Source: Beroe forskalii (lineage: Eukaryota > Ctenophora > Nuda > Beroida > Beroidae). Taken from it: 64,000 nucleotides of DNA. Below, in pieces: positions 23,436 through 34,253 of this stretch; the stretch's first letter is position 1, and every line of letters starts with the position of its first letter. The notes beneath the pieces were generated by a model, which worked only from the letters and a program-made list of their open reading frames with translations, did no database searches and had not been told where the DNA came from. Both the position numbers and the translations under genes were made by a program. Location: contig WFMF01000013.1 in assembly GCA_011033025.1 (NCBI GenBank), forward strand, positions 992,001 through 1,056,000, given 5' to 3'.

Positions 23436-23715
23436 TGATATTGTACTCTTTCAGATTTATGTAAATCATTGATATTGTAATTTTTCAGCTTTTTAAGATG
23501 TAGGAAATCATTGATATTGTTACAATTTATAATCTGTGCTCTGGCCGTACGCCATCACTTGACTTTTCAAAATTTGATATTGTATTCAGTTATACTAATT
23601 CGTTTATGTATTTTAGCTGTTGATCCTTAGAAGATGTAATTTATCGACGTTCCAGATCAGTTAATTGCTGTTTTATTTGAGTCTTGATGAAATTTTGAAA
23701 TATATATATATATAT
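23436..23715 (+). repeat. Remainder of the interrupted half-arm repeat
   Basis: Continues the repeat cut at 19792, with landmarks 'gccgtacgccatcacttga' and 'tccttagaagatgtaattta' shared with 18209-18300 and 19425-19520. Ends in (AT)n at about 23698-23716. Confidence 0.75.
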
Positions 23716-23842
23716 ATGACTTGGTCTTTTCAGAACAGTCCATTTGCCCAAAATGGAGTCAAAATGGCATATGTAAGCTGCTTACATAAGCCATTTCGTC
23801 TCCATTTTTGGCAAACGGACAATTCTGAAAAGACCAAGTCAT
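23716..23842. mobile_element. 127-bp hairpin MITE
   Basis: The two halves are reverse complements with a few mismatches: ATGACTTGGTCTTTTCAGAA opens it and the complement closes it at 23842. The turn is near 23779. Inserted at the end of an (AT)n run, so any TA duplication is not distinguishable. Confidence 0.75.
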
Positions 23843-24641
23843 AAGTATGCATCACAATCAATGAAGCAAGCGTCCTAGACCATTTTTATGATGTTCTACC
23901 CCCACTAATGGTAGGATCCCAGTGGGCGAAACTTTTTGTCCTGAGTCTCTAGGACCTTGCAGCCACACGCCCATAATTTGACCTTATTTCGCCTATATAA
24001 AACGGCCAAATTTCATTATTCTTCACCAGACCTTTGTTTGTAAGTCACTAGGCGCATTATATATTGAGTGAATTGTAAGTGAATACCTTCAAAATGTGGC
24101 CTTGAAGGCCAAAAAACCTTCAAAAATGGTCATTTTGGGTCTACCGGAAATCAAAATAGGGTGGGGCTTCTCATGGGGGAAGGGTCCCAGGACCTGAAAC
24201 CTGTACCAAGAGGTGTTCAGGTCAAATTGCACTAAAAGGTAATATTGAATAGTATCACCCAATAGAAAGAGTTTACAGGTTGTTTATGGAAGGCTGCATT
24301 AGGGCGGAAATATGTAGATTTAAGACAAAGCGATAAGTCGCAAATCAGTTTTTCGCATTTTCTGAGTTATGCTTTCGAGATATCGCTCTGCAAATGGCTT
24401 CCGTACCCACTAATTTGGCCATTGCGGTCATTTTGAACACCTTACGGGGTCTGTAGATGCTTCTGGGGCAAAACGGATTTTCTATATTGGCCCGCATAAT
24501 TATGCAAAATGGTCCATGATTCAGAAAGTCTACCCAAGTAAAAAATACTTCAATTGGGTCATATTAATGATATCAGGTCTCAAAACTTAAGGAGGAAAAA
24601 ATATCTACGGGATTTTGATCAGCTCCTTGTATATATGTATG
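23843..24641. other. Non-coding, nothing recognised
   Basis: Mixed-composition sequence without splice-supported frames or internal repeats. Confidence 0.45.
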
Positions 24642-24643
24642 TA

Positions 24644-25319
24644 CAGTCACTGTTCAAAAAGAAAAGTGATTTCGCTTTTTTGGCTCTTTTTACCGCAGTG
24701 AATTTCAACTTTGAGCGATCACTGTGTGGAGCTGAAAAAAAGCAGCACCTTGATTGTTTCTGATATCATTAGACTGATCATTGCTCTGTTTAACAGTGAA
24801 AAATTTTCTTAAATTTGCCTTAATATAAGCGAGTTAGGTCCATGTAAAGGTGGGTACTTGAAATTTCCAGGCTGAGTTACAAAAAATGAGATATCTTCTA
24901 CAATTTTCAATATTTTTCGGTAATTCAAACTGCATTTGAAAGCTCATAGATGTGGCTTGATGCTGCCACAATCTCAAGGGAATTGCTTGAGAAATGAAAA
25001 AGTTGCAGTCCTGCAACTTCAGAAATTTTTCAGAAAATTTTGAGAAAAATGGAATTACCTGTAAAATGCCTTACTCCTTCATAAATCTTGCATTTCAAAA
25101 ACACTTGCCCAACTTTGACGTTTGAATACTTTTTATGTTTTTTGACCGGTGTAAAATAATCCATATCACACGAAAATTCAGACTTTCTCGGTTCTTATGC
25201 TTTTTGAGTTTTTGGAATCGGCCAATCCTATCAAAAGTTATGAGCATTTGAACGATTGCAATTTTACAGTAGTTTCAGCTGAAATTCGCAAAATCACTTT
25301 TCTTTTTGAACAGTGTCTG
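24644..25319. mobile_element. Tc1/mariner-like MITE, 676 bp, TSD TA
   Basis: Ends CAGTCACTGTTCAAAAAG (left) and CAGACACTGTTCAAAAAG (right, complemented) continue with AAAAGTGATTT on both sides. TA occurs on both sides (24642-24643, 25320-25321). End bases CAGT and a TA target fit Tc1/mariner (family knowledge). No transposase frame. Confidence 0.8.
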
Positions 25320-25679
25320 TATATGTTCAAAAATAGCCGATTTTTGATGAGCTCATTTCAGATGTTCTAGCCCAAAATTGTCATGAGAATTTTACCGATG
25401 AGTCCTCGACAGAACATGCAGCGCGCACGTACGCACAAGTTTGCAGCAAAAAGTAAATGATGTGGATATCAAGATTTGGATATTAAGTTTCGGTGTCAGA
25501 TTTATGTAAGAAGTTGATCGAATCACTGCAACTTTTACTGTATTTAATTAATCTGTGGATTGAAATAGAGTAGCTGTGTATGCACGCACTTCATCGGCCC
25601 GATTGTTAATACTTTAATGTTTCTCGACAAAGCGTCCATCAAATATTTAATTGCCATGCAGAAAACCATTAGAACATTA

Positions 25680-26813
25680 GGGAAAAACGACTTAACCCCT
25701 TTGGTCCAAAGGGATTAGGGATGGTTTTCAAAGGTTTAAGAGGGGCCGGTTAATTTGATAGTCCAAATTTGAGCCTTGAAGCCAATTAATTTGGACGATC
25801 AAATGAAACTTTAGTACTACCTACACTCAGTTTTTTTTATAAGAAACTTTTTGAAATCCTAGGCTACAAGTTTCTTATTTTTTCACGATTTTGAGCCTAA
25901 AAGTTTCTTAATCGGTTTCTTAATTCTACATACCGTACAGCAAAATGTCTGTGAAACTTCCAATATAGGAACCTACAGCTGTGTAGAATGCAGTTGGTGA
26001 TTAAAATCAAACCTTTAGATATTTTCAGGTAAATTATACACTTTTGAGCATGTATCTTAAAAGATTTGTGCAACTGTTTACAATAATGTTCAGGGATCTT
26101 CAAATGTTCTTCAAAAAAGTTCGTGAATTTTGCAATTTTGATAATATCTAAATCCTATAAAGATTTAGCCGAGCCCAATGCTTGGAACTTTTGGAAATAA
26201 ATATGGAAATATGGAACTGTAATAGTGTCCTGTCTCAACAGCAATTTCTAAATTCCTGTTTTGTGCTTTAGTATCTGACATGACATGTTACTTTAAACCG
26301 ACAAATCATGAAAGATTCATGTTCTAAATTTCTAGTCCATTATGATCAATTATCGCATATTCATAGTTATACTGTAATAGAAGTCCAATGGAAGTACTAG
26401 ATTAGTTTCAGAATGTTCACAATCGAAAATTGGGAGCCCAGAAGCCAGACGTTTCATGTTAAAAGAATTTCGGTTGAAATAGGATTTTAAACACAAATTT
26501 CAAAAATCTAGGCTAGAAGTTTCTTAATTTCTTAATTGTAATTCAGTGAAGTTTCTTAATTTTTCCGAAATTCTAGGCTAAGTTTCTTAAATTTTCGAAA
26601 ATCCTTATAGACAGTTTCTTATTAAAAAAAAACTGAGTGTACTTGTCTTATACAATGTTTAAATTACGCCATTAAATGATACAGAGGGCACATATTATAG
26701 CGTTTAATCGATGATCTGACAATCGCTTGAAAATGTTTTTCCGAGGAGCCGATTCAAATTATTTTTGTCCATAGGGCTGGTTAAAAGGCCGGGTAAATAA
26801 CGGCCAATAAGGT
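25680..26813. mobile_element. CCTTATTGGC-family element (left end decayed)
   Basis: Shares 'ggttaaaa-ggccgg' and 'ttttgtccatagggc' motifs with 34471-34930 and 48228-48641 and ends ..GGCCAATAAGGT at 26813. The left end is not clear. It carries a second nested element at 25823-26640. Also present at about 38950-42830. Confidence 0.55.
25823..26640. mobile_element. ACACTCAG TIR element, 818 bp
   Basis: Ends ACACTCAGTTTTTTTTAT and, complemented, ACACTCAGTTTTTTTTTA are followed by AAGAAACT. Repeated 'aagtttcttaat' and 'ctaggctaaagtttctta' motifs lie just inside each end. No clear TSD. The copy at 39105-42650 is interrupted by an LTR retrotransposon. No coding sequence. Confidence 0.72.
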
Positions 26814-27339
26814 ATCGATGACGAAGTGTTGAAAGGATCCAGACTCGGCCGAAACAACGAAAAAGATCTTGGGGGACCACTCCCACTCCGCCTATATAGA
26901 CCATCTCGGCACGGTAACAATAACCGGAACAAGTAGGCAACCGGACGTGCTAATTCCTCGGGAAGTATCCCAACATGGACTCGATAGGCAGGGGTCTACG
27001 GGTCTAGGTCTTATAGAGCAATTAGTGAACCTCTCGGAACCGGCAAACACTAGGTAGAGGTATTATGTACGTATGTCACAGGGGTAAACACCACATCCAG
27101 TAGGAGTGTGGTCGTCCGAGGGAGAGTCAATGTTTGAGATTATAGAGAGTGTGGCTGCCTCCCTCCTTGATTCTGGATCCGTCTGGCATGGAGACATGGT
27201 TTGAGATTCAGTCTCAGTGTGGCAGAGCACTGTACTAATAGTGCGGAGACATGATTTGAAATCACATCGTAACTACCAGTGCAAAGACGACCGTGTCGGA
27301 CAAATGTCCGACTACCTATACCGTCTACCAGTTCAAGTG
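26814..27339. other. Body of composite element, non-coding
   Basis: Contains 'gagacatg-tttgaaatca' type repeats and a block 'agtatcccaacatggactcg' that resembles the insertion at 56094-56266 (AGTATCCCAAAATGGACCCG). Copy at about 42838-43420. No gene recognised. Confidence 0.5.
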
Positions 27340-27823
27340 TCAGCAATAATAAAATGTCAGATGCATAAGAATGATGTGCGTTATCAGGGATACGTCAGAC
27401 TGGTGCCAATAATATGTCAGACTAGTGTCACTGGCAGGGATAAATCTAACATGAGACTGGTGTCAGTAAGATATCAGACTTCTGTCAGTGTTACACAAGA
27501 CTGGTGTCAGTTATTCGTCAGCATGGTGTAATTGTTACGTCAGCGTCAGAGTGTTGTCAGTGATACGACATACTGGTGTCAGTAATAAATCAGACTTCTG
27601 TAAGTGATACGCCAGACTGCTGTCAGTGATTATACGCCAGACTGCTGTCAGTGATATGGTCTTAGTACTGGTGTCGGAGAAACGACACACTGGTGTCAGT
27701 GATACGCAGTACGTCAGAGTGTCAGACTGGTTTCAGTAATGCGTAAGACTGGTGTCAATAGAACCTCAGACTGGTATCAACTATCAAACTGGTATGAGTG
27801 ATACCCAAGCACATAAGACTTGT

Positions 27824-28720
27824 TGTTTGGACAGGTTTCAAGATGGGAACTTGGTTCTTCCCAGCCCAACCGAGAACAAAGCCTGGCTTCAGCCCAATTC
27901 CGAACCCTTATTTCATAGTGGTGCAGGGTCAGTTGGTTACTGAACGGATTGCCTTGAGAATGGCACTGTCCTGTCATTCTCAAGCTAACCACTGAGGTAG
28001 GGGTCGGGTGCCACCTGTTACACCTGGTTCTTGGACTTGTTGCCCTCAGGTCCACAGAGGTGGGGTTTCTGTTGGTGGCCTGCCACCCAGGTGACAGGTG
28101 TTGTCTCTCCCTCTTCCTCACTCTTGCTCGGCACTGGACATGTGGACCTTCCAGCGGCTCTTTCCAACCACATTACTGGTGCCGGTCAAGTCTTCAAGGT
28201 TTTACTGGTTCTCCAATCATCTAGTTCCTGTCTTGACACAGGACTAAAAGAACCTTTAATTTAACAGGCACAGTAACAGGCACAGTAACAGGCACAGTAA
28301 CAGGCACAGTAACAGGCACAGAACCTGTAGCCATCGTGGGCTTTATAATGCACGACCTCTATCAGGGCTCAGAACCTGTATATTGATATACACGCCTCTC
28401 AAATTTAAGTCCACACTCCTTCTCTTCAGTCTTCTTCAGACCGTGCACAAGCTCTAACCAGTGGCATGCTCAAAGGGCACAAGGTTAAGAGGGTCTCATC
28501 ACTCATTTATTTCTTACCACAGGGAACCAGGTAGTCAATCTTCGAAGGGGCGCCCCCGACCATTTGTTACTCCTAGAGTATCACCACCTGGTACCAGGTA
28601 AGAAGTTGCTAGCAAGCCTAGTAGTACAACCAGGTGGGTCCCAGTAGAACTCTCTGCAATTGAGAGTTGCCATCCATCCCCGGAAGGGGATGTGAGGGGA
28701 TTTCACAAAAAAACAAAAAA
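27824..28720 (+). mobile_element. Poly-A retroposon, 897 bp, 13-bp TSD
   Basis: Inserted in the minisatellite. It ends in an A-rich tail (CACAAAAAAACAAAAAA) and is flanked by perfect direct repeats ACATAAGACTTGT (27811-27823 and 28721-28733). These are marks of LINE-mediated retroposition. No long open frame on either strand and no confident pol III box. It may be a SINE, a LINE 3' end or a retrocopied RNA. The same insertion is at 43914-44786. Confidence 0.85.
28264..28325 (+). repeat. 12-bp VNTR AACAGGCACAGT
   Basis: About five tandem copies of a 12-bp unit. The duplicate locus (about 44354-44390) has three, so copy number changed after the two copies separated. Confidence 0.85.
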
Positions 28721-28890
28721 ACATAAGACTTGTGACTTGTGAGTTGTGTCAACGATACCTAGGACAGGTGTCAATGATACGTAAGAATGGTGTCAGTGAT
28801 ACGTCAACGTTGGTCAGTGATATCTAAGACTTGTGTCAGTAATACGTTACTACGTTAGTCTGGTGTCAGTGTGTCTGTAATACGTCTCAT

Positions 28891-29304
28891 GCTACGTAGG
28901 TCAGCAAATACATAGTATTATTTGTGGCATAGTTCACACTTCACAACAATACTAGTTACTTAATATTGCTTCATAGGTTTTCGCTAGTACAAAGGGATGA
29001 CAAAGTAATGGAAGATGGCTCCCGAATGGTGGCCATCCTGAACTTTGAATGGGCATAGGTCCTATGGATCTACGAAGGAGCGTTATCACAGGTTCATCAG
29101 TTTATCAGTAAATATTTTCAATGTACTAATATGTACGCTGTAATTGGGTGCTGTGGTGCTGCTATTTACCGATATATTGAAGTATAAGATTGAATTGTGT
29201 TGTTTTCTTTCCGATATCTCATAATACTGCTAATAATTATATTTTGCGCCACAGGTATTATACTATGGAAAAATAAGCTGAGATTGTAAAATGCAACCTT
29301 TCAG
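28891..29304. other. Non-coding, nothing recognised
   Basis: Sequence to the right of the point where the composite-element homology ends. No repeat family recognised. Confidence 0.4.
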
Positions 29305-29504
29305 GCTACTTGGTGCTGGATGTCAAGCGAACAGTTGATGCATCCGTGTGCAAACAACTTGCAAAGGCTGCACAGCACACGGTTGAGGTGCAGCAGGCCA
29401 ATTACCTGTTAACGGAAAGGACGCCCAGCAATGCGCAAATGCATTGCGAGAGGCATATCTCTTTCCGAAAGGGATTACAGGGTGACAGATGTAAACAATA
29501 CTCT
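29305..29504 (+). CDS. Candidate orphan exon, unknown product
   Basis: A 200-nt open segment with acceptor CCTTTCAG at 29304 and donor GTAAGT at 29505. It encodes about 66 residues beginning YLVLDVKRTVDASVCK, with balanced composition unlike the surrounding repeats. No partner exon or domain was recognised nearby. It could be a chance frame or a relic of a gene or transposon protein. Confidence 0.25.
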
Positions 29505-29579
29505 GTAAGTATTTTCAATGCAGTAGTAATAAAATCAAGCTTTTGTTGCTTAAATTGATTATCAATTTAAGTAATAAAA

Positions 29580-29760
29580 TGCGAATGTTACTACACTGTC
29601 AAGGTAGTGTTACTACACTGTCAAGGTAGTGTTACTACTCTGTCAAGGTAGTGTTAGGGGCCAATTTTGTCCAATTATGTCCAAGGTTAACCTGATTTTT
29701 AGGAATTGGACAAAAAATCATTGGACAAAATTGGACAAAATTAGACAAAATTGGACATGT
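29580..29760. repeat. 23-bp triplication followed by a TTGGACAAAA MITE
   Basis: Three copies of 'gtgttactac-ctgtcaaggta' (29587-29655) run into a small element of inverted AATTTTGTCCAA / TTGGACAAAATT copies (29655-29757). A second copy of that element is at 32561-32680. Confidence 0.7.
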
Positions 29761-30004
29761 TCACTTTAAAAATTCGGAAACTAAATTTCACTCACTTTTG
29801 GTGTTTTGAATTCCACAAAGTCCACAAATTAAATTTTACTCTAGCTCTATATCACAATAAAGGGTGGTCTTGTCAGATTTTAGGGACAAAACGTAAACGG
29901 AAACGTACGTATTTGGGCACACTGGAAGAACGCCAACTGGCGAAAACTAGAATAATGGAAAGATGGAAGTGGAAATGATTGCTGGATTACATTAAATTGC
30001 AGTA
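29761..30004. other. Non-coding, nothing recognised
   Basis: Short unassigned stretch between the TTGGACAAAA element and the inverted minisatellite array. Confidence 0.4.
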
Positions 30005-31410
30005 TGGCGAGTGATGTATCAATGACACCATTCTGGCGTATCACTAACACCAGTAAGACGTATCACTGACACCAGTCTGACGTACCAATGGCTTCAGTCT
30101 GTCTGACGTATCGCTGACATCAGTCTTACAGTATGACGTTGGATAAATTACAGACACTAGTCTGACGTTACATGGAGCACAGACACCAGTCTCATTTTAG
30201 ACGTATCACTGAAACCAGTCCGACGTTAGATGCATCAATGACACTAGTGTGACGTTAGACACATCACTGACACCTGTCTGACGTATCACTATCATTGACA
30301 CCCGTCCTACATATCACTGACTCCAGGCTGACGTATTATTAAAACCAATCTGGAGTAACACTGACACCGGTCTGATGTAACTTGACACCAGTCTGATGTA
30401 ACTTGACACCAGTCTGACGGATTGCTGACATCAGCCTGGCGTATCACTGACACCAGTCTGGTTTATCACTAACACCAGTCTAACGTATCATCGACACCAG
30501 TCTAAAGTAAGACGTATCCCTGACACCAGTCTGATATTAGACGCATCACTGCCACCAGTTTGAAGTTAGACGTATCGCCGACACCAATTTGACGTATCAC
30601 GGATACCAGTCTAGCGTATCACCGACACCAATTGACGTATCACTGACGGCTGACGCGAGTCTGACATATATCATCGACACCAGTCTGATGTATTGCTGAT
30701 ACCAGTCCGGAGTATCACTGACACCACTGGTCTGATGTACCACTGACCCCAGTCTGACAGATTGCTGACACCAATTTAACGTATCACTGACGTCTGTCTG
30801 ACATGTCATCAACAACGGTCTGATGTATCGCTGACACCAGTCCGAAATATCACTGACACCAGTCTGGCGTATCACTGACACCAATCTGATTTATCATTAG
30901 CAGCAGTCTAACGCATCATTGGTGCCAGTCTGACATACCACTGATTCCAGTCAGACGTATCACCGACACAAGTCTAAGTAAGACGTATCACTGACACCAG
31001 TCTGATGTTAGACACGTATCAATGATACCAGTCTGAAGTTAGACGTATCACCCACACCAATCTGATGTATCACCAAGACCTGTCTGTTCACGTTAGACGT
31101 ATCACTGACAACAGTCCGACGTTAGACATATGGGTAAGTATCACCCGTCGGACGTTAGACGTATTCCTGACACCAGTCTGATGTTAGACGTATCACTGAC
31201 AGCAGTTTGAAGTTAGACGTATCACTGAAACCAGTCTGAAGTAAGACGTGTCAATGATACCAGTCTGAAGTTAGACGTATTAACGACACTAATTAATTGA
31301 CGTATCACTGATACCTCATGTCTGTCGTATCGCTGTCTCCAGTATGAAATATTGCTGACACCAGTCTGACGTATCACCGACACCAGTTTGACGTTAGACG
31401 TATCACTGAC
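30005..31410 (-). repeat. Minisatellite array 2, opposite orientation
   Basis: About 1.4 kb of ACGTATCACTGACACCAGTC units (20-24 bp, some extended by GTTAGACGT to about 30 bp), the reverse complement of the arrays at 27340-28890 and 43420-45420. The two arrays face each other across about 1.1 kb. Confidence 0.88.
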
Positions 31411-31639
31411 TAGGAAACTGCGATTATTATCACATTAAATGCATTTATATTAATATTATTATGACGATTGTGTTAGTGAATATATTGAATTTAATGTTAT
31501 ATTGTAATAAAGATTTCGGCACATTGCCAGCCCCACCGTGGGTTTCCAAACAAAAAAAACATGGTAACTGGTTAACCAAACCGTAACTGTTGACCGGAAT
31601 TTTTTGCCAACTGTAAACGAAACCGTAACTGTAACCGTA
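31411..31639. other. Non-coding spacer
   Basis: AT-rich spacer that passes into AACCGTAACTG repeats. No gene. Confidence 0.4.
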
Positions 31640-31945
31640 ACCGAATGTTAAGCCGAAACAAACGGAACAAACCGAAACCACCCCGAACCAACCCAAAAAC
31701 TTCCCCAAATGTAGCCGAAATGATTGGAAACGAGCCGAAACAAGTGAATCAACCCGAGTCAACCCCAAACTTAACCATAACCCGGGTTGATTCAAGGATT
31801 CAGGTTGATTCGCTCACAGTTTCGGATTTTTTCGTTTGTTTCGGGTTGATTTAATGATTTGCTTGTTTCGGTTAGTTTCGGCTTGTTTCGGGAGGTTTTT
31901 GGATTGGTTCGGGGTGGTTTCGGGTTGTTCCACTTGTTTCGGCTT
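31640..31945. repeat. AACCGAAACAA foldback repeat
   Basis: The left arm (about 31650-31785) is rich in AACCGAAAC / AGCCGAAACAAG. The right arm (about 31825-31945) is its reverse complement (CTTGTTTCGGTT, GGTTTCGGGTTG). Could form a hairpin of about 120 bp per arm. Possibly a MITE. Confidence 0.7.
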
Positions 31946-32560
31946 GATTTGGCTAGTTCCTACTTAAGTAGTATCGACTATGATTCTGTGTAGAGGTCCT
32001 AGAGAGGTCTTGGTCCTCTGTGATGGAAAGATTAAGAAAGAGTATTGGTTCAGAATGCCGTGGCAATCACTTATAATATAGTCCATCCAACGGAGTAATG
32101 AGCTCTGTACTGACAGACAGTAACCAAGCAATCACGGAATCAAGCATTATTTTGTTTCCACTTTCATTTTTATTTCCATTTCCACTTTTTGCTTGTCGAG
32201 TGGTTGATGTCAAAATTTCGCCTCTAAGTGATGAGCTCATCATTTTGCAAACCTACATACATACTACCTCATCACTACCTCATCACTACCTCATCACTAC
32301 CTCATCACTACCTCATCATTTCCAAAACATACATATATACCCAAGTGATGAGCTCATTTCTGGATGGCCCCTGTAGGCTATATCATGAGGAGTTAATTTC
32401 CGAAGGAAAATAGGCTACAGTAAGATACCATGGCTATATATAGTCACAAGTATATGATATTGACACTCATCAGAGGGATTGTTGGATTGTATATTTAACT
32501 ATGGAATTATAATTGATGAACTCATCCAAAGCTATACAGCCAAAAAGTTGGAAGCAAAAA
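31946..32560. other. Non-coding; 11-bp tandem repeat
   Basis: Includes five direct copies of CTCATCACTAC at about 32268-32322, between two 'agtgatgagctcat' motifs (about 32227 and 32345) that themselves contain the palindrome ATGAGCTCAT. No gene. Confidence 0.6.
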
Positions 32561-32680
32561 AATGTCCAATTTTGTCCAATTTTGTCCAAAGTTAACCTCA
32601 TTTTTGAGAATTGGACAAAAAACCATTGGACAAAATTGGACATAATTGGACAAAATTGGACTTGGCCCCGCCCCTAATTT
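32561..32680. mobile_element. TTGGACAAAA MITE, copy 2
   Basis: Opens with tandem TCCAATTTTGTCCAATTTTG and closes with the complement, then TTGGCCCCGCCCCTAA. It shares the central 'ggttaacctgatttttagga'-like segment with 29655-29757. Confidence 0.6.
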
Positions 32681-32756
32681 AACCCTTACCGTTTACCTTG
32701 GGCTACTCGAAACCAGATTCAACCTTATTCAACCAGGAACGTTATGGAGTAAAAGC

Positions 32757-33330
32757 AACTATTGCATCCTGTTTTTTCGTCTGAAAAAACTTATTTAGAC
32801 ACCCATCATGCCACCAAAAGTATAGCAATAAAATTTGTATATTTTGAAGAAATCTCGCAAAGCCAAAGATGGGCGTGGTCACCATATCTTATCCCAGGAA
32901 CATTTTTGAATGAAACCAATATTGCATCGTGTTTCTCGCCCTAAAACCCCTTATGTTGACACCCATCATGCCATCAAAAATATAAAATAAAATTTCCACA
33001 TTTTGGGTAATCACGCAAGGCCAAAGGTGGGCGTGGTCACCATATCTCATCCCAGGAACTTTTTTGAGTGAAACCAACTATTGCATCGTGTTTCTCGTCC
33101 CTAAAAACCCCTATTTTGATACCCATCATGCCACCAAAAGTATGACAATAAAATTTCCACATTTTGGGTAATCGCACAAGGCCAAAAGTGGGCGTGGTCA
33201 CCATATCTCATCCCAGGAAAATTTTTGAGTGAAACCAACTATTTCAACTTGTTTTTCGTCCCTAAAACCCCTATTTTGATACCCTACATGCCATGTTATT
33301 TCAAAAATAGTTTTTTAGTTGCTTCATTTT
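32757..33330 (+). repeat. About 160-bp satellite, 3.5 copies
   Basis: Monomers start at 'attgcatc-tgtttctcg' near 32760, 32921, 33079 and (diverged) 33239, spacings about 158-161 bp. Each contains 'acccatcatgccaccaaaag', 'ggtgggcgtggtcaccatat' and 'catcccaggaac'. Confidence 0.85.
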
Positions 33331-34253
33331 CGTGATCTGCAGGCCAAAAATGGGCGTGGCCCAAAATGGGTGCCGCCATTGAAATAAAAATTGGCGGCAG
33401 GTCTAGATCGATTCAGCATAGTCTAAAGTACCAGAATCCGTCCCTAACTCCTTATTAACATTCCATATGCACGGGATTCATATATTGACCATTTCGTCCC
33501 TGACTATTTGTTTTAATAGAAGTGACAATACATCTGGTCAATACATCAATCACACTGAACAAGCATTGTTGATTTTGTTCTGTAATTGAGTTATTGAATC
33601 ATTTTCGTAGCCAAACTTTGAGAAGCCAAACGTGGCTTTTCCAACATTTTCAATTCATTTGAGTTTTTAGAAGTTGCTGGTATACATGAATAAACTAGTT
33701 TATAATCAGATCATAATTTTTTAATTTATAGCTTTGAATTTCTAACCCAAACCATCTTGTCAACATTAGCTCACTTCTTGGTCGTATGAAAGTATACCAC
33801 TTGGTGGCCCCTACTGGCACCGTGCGGAAATACAGGGTATACTGTCTATACCTAAGAGATGTGTCTAGTAAACACTGTCTACCTTACGAGACATATTTAT
33901 GAAGGACAAATCTGGGGACTCAACGGAAAATTTTCCATTTTTGTACCCCATAAAATATTAGTATGACGTCATCATCATATTCATAGTTCGTAAATACTCA
34001 ACGTGGGTAATATTGAAGAAAAACTATATCATTTTTTGGACCCCCAATATTTCTATCAAAACCAAATATAACATTGTTCACTGAAATCTTGATCCCTTAA
34101 AATGCTAAAATATGGAAAAAATTTCGTCAAGTCCCCAAATCGGGATACTGTGTGTATTACTTTACTGCATTAACTATTACAGTATTACCATAAAAAATTA
34201 TTTGTTTTCTGTTCTGTACTTCTGTCCCTTTAACGTAGTTCTTGGCCATTTAA
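33331..34253. other. Non-coding, nothing recognised
   Basis: Begins with a diverged satellite edge (GGCCAAAAATGGGCGTGGCC) and then AT-rich unique-looking sequence. No splice-supported frame. Confidence 0.45.

Larger units (their letters stand above)
25352..28890 (+). mobile_element. Partial sister copy of the large hAT-like composite element
   Basis: Begins with CAGATGTTCTAGCCC, the same end as 38636, and follows 38639-44955 nearly base for base, except that the LTR insertion is absent here. Homology ends near 28890. No right end of the family was found between here and unit B, so this copy is truncated or rearranged on the right. Confidence 0.8.
27340..28890 (+). repeat. Minisatellite, unit GACTGGTGTCAGTGATACGT (array 1)
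   Basis: Tandem units of about 20-24 bp with many point variants at 27340-27823 and 28721-28890, split by a poly-A retroposon. The complement of the same unit forms the array at 30005-31410. Confidence 0.88.

Noticed and set aside
26704..27057. Frames of 78 and 62 aa repeated at 42721-43074
   Set aside because: Identical DNA duplication within the composite element; mutually overlapping frames on opposite strands.
27777..28264. Frames of 63-114 aa on both strands, conserved between 27.8 kb and 43.9 kb
   Set aside because: Conserved only because the retroposon is duplicated; no start context, domain or codon bias.
27340..28890. Possible CRISPR array (short repeats with similar spacing)
   Set aside because: Units are contiguous variants with no unique spacers, in a eukaryotic genome; it is a minisatellite.
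30597..30884. 95-aa minus-strand frame with SDTPDWYQQYIRL-like repeats
   Set aside because: Translation of the minisatellite unit.
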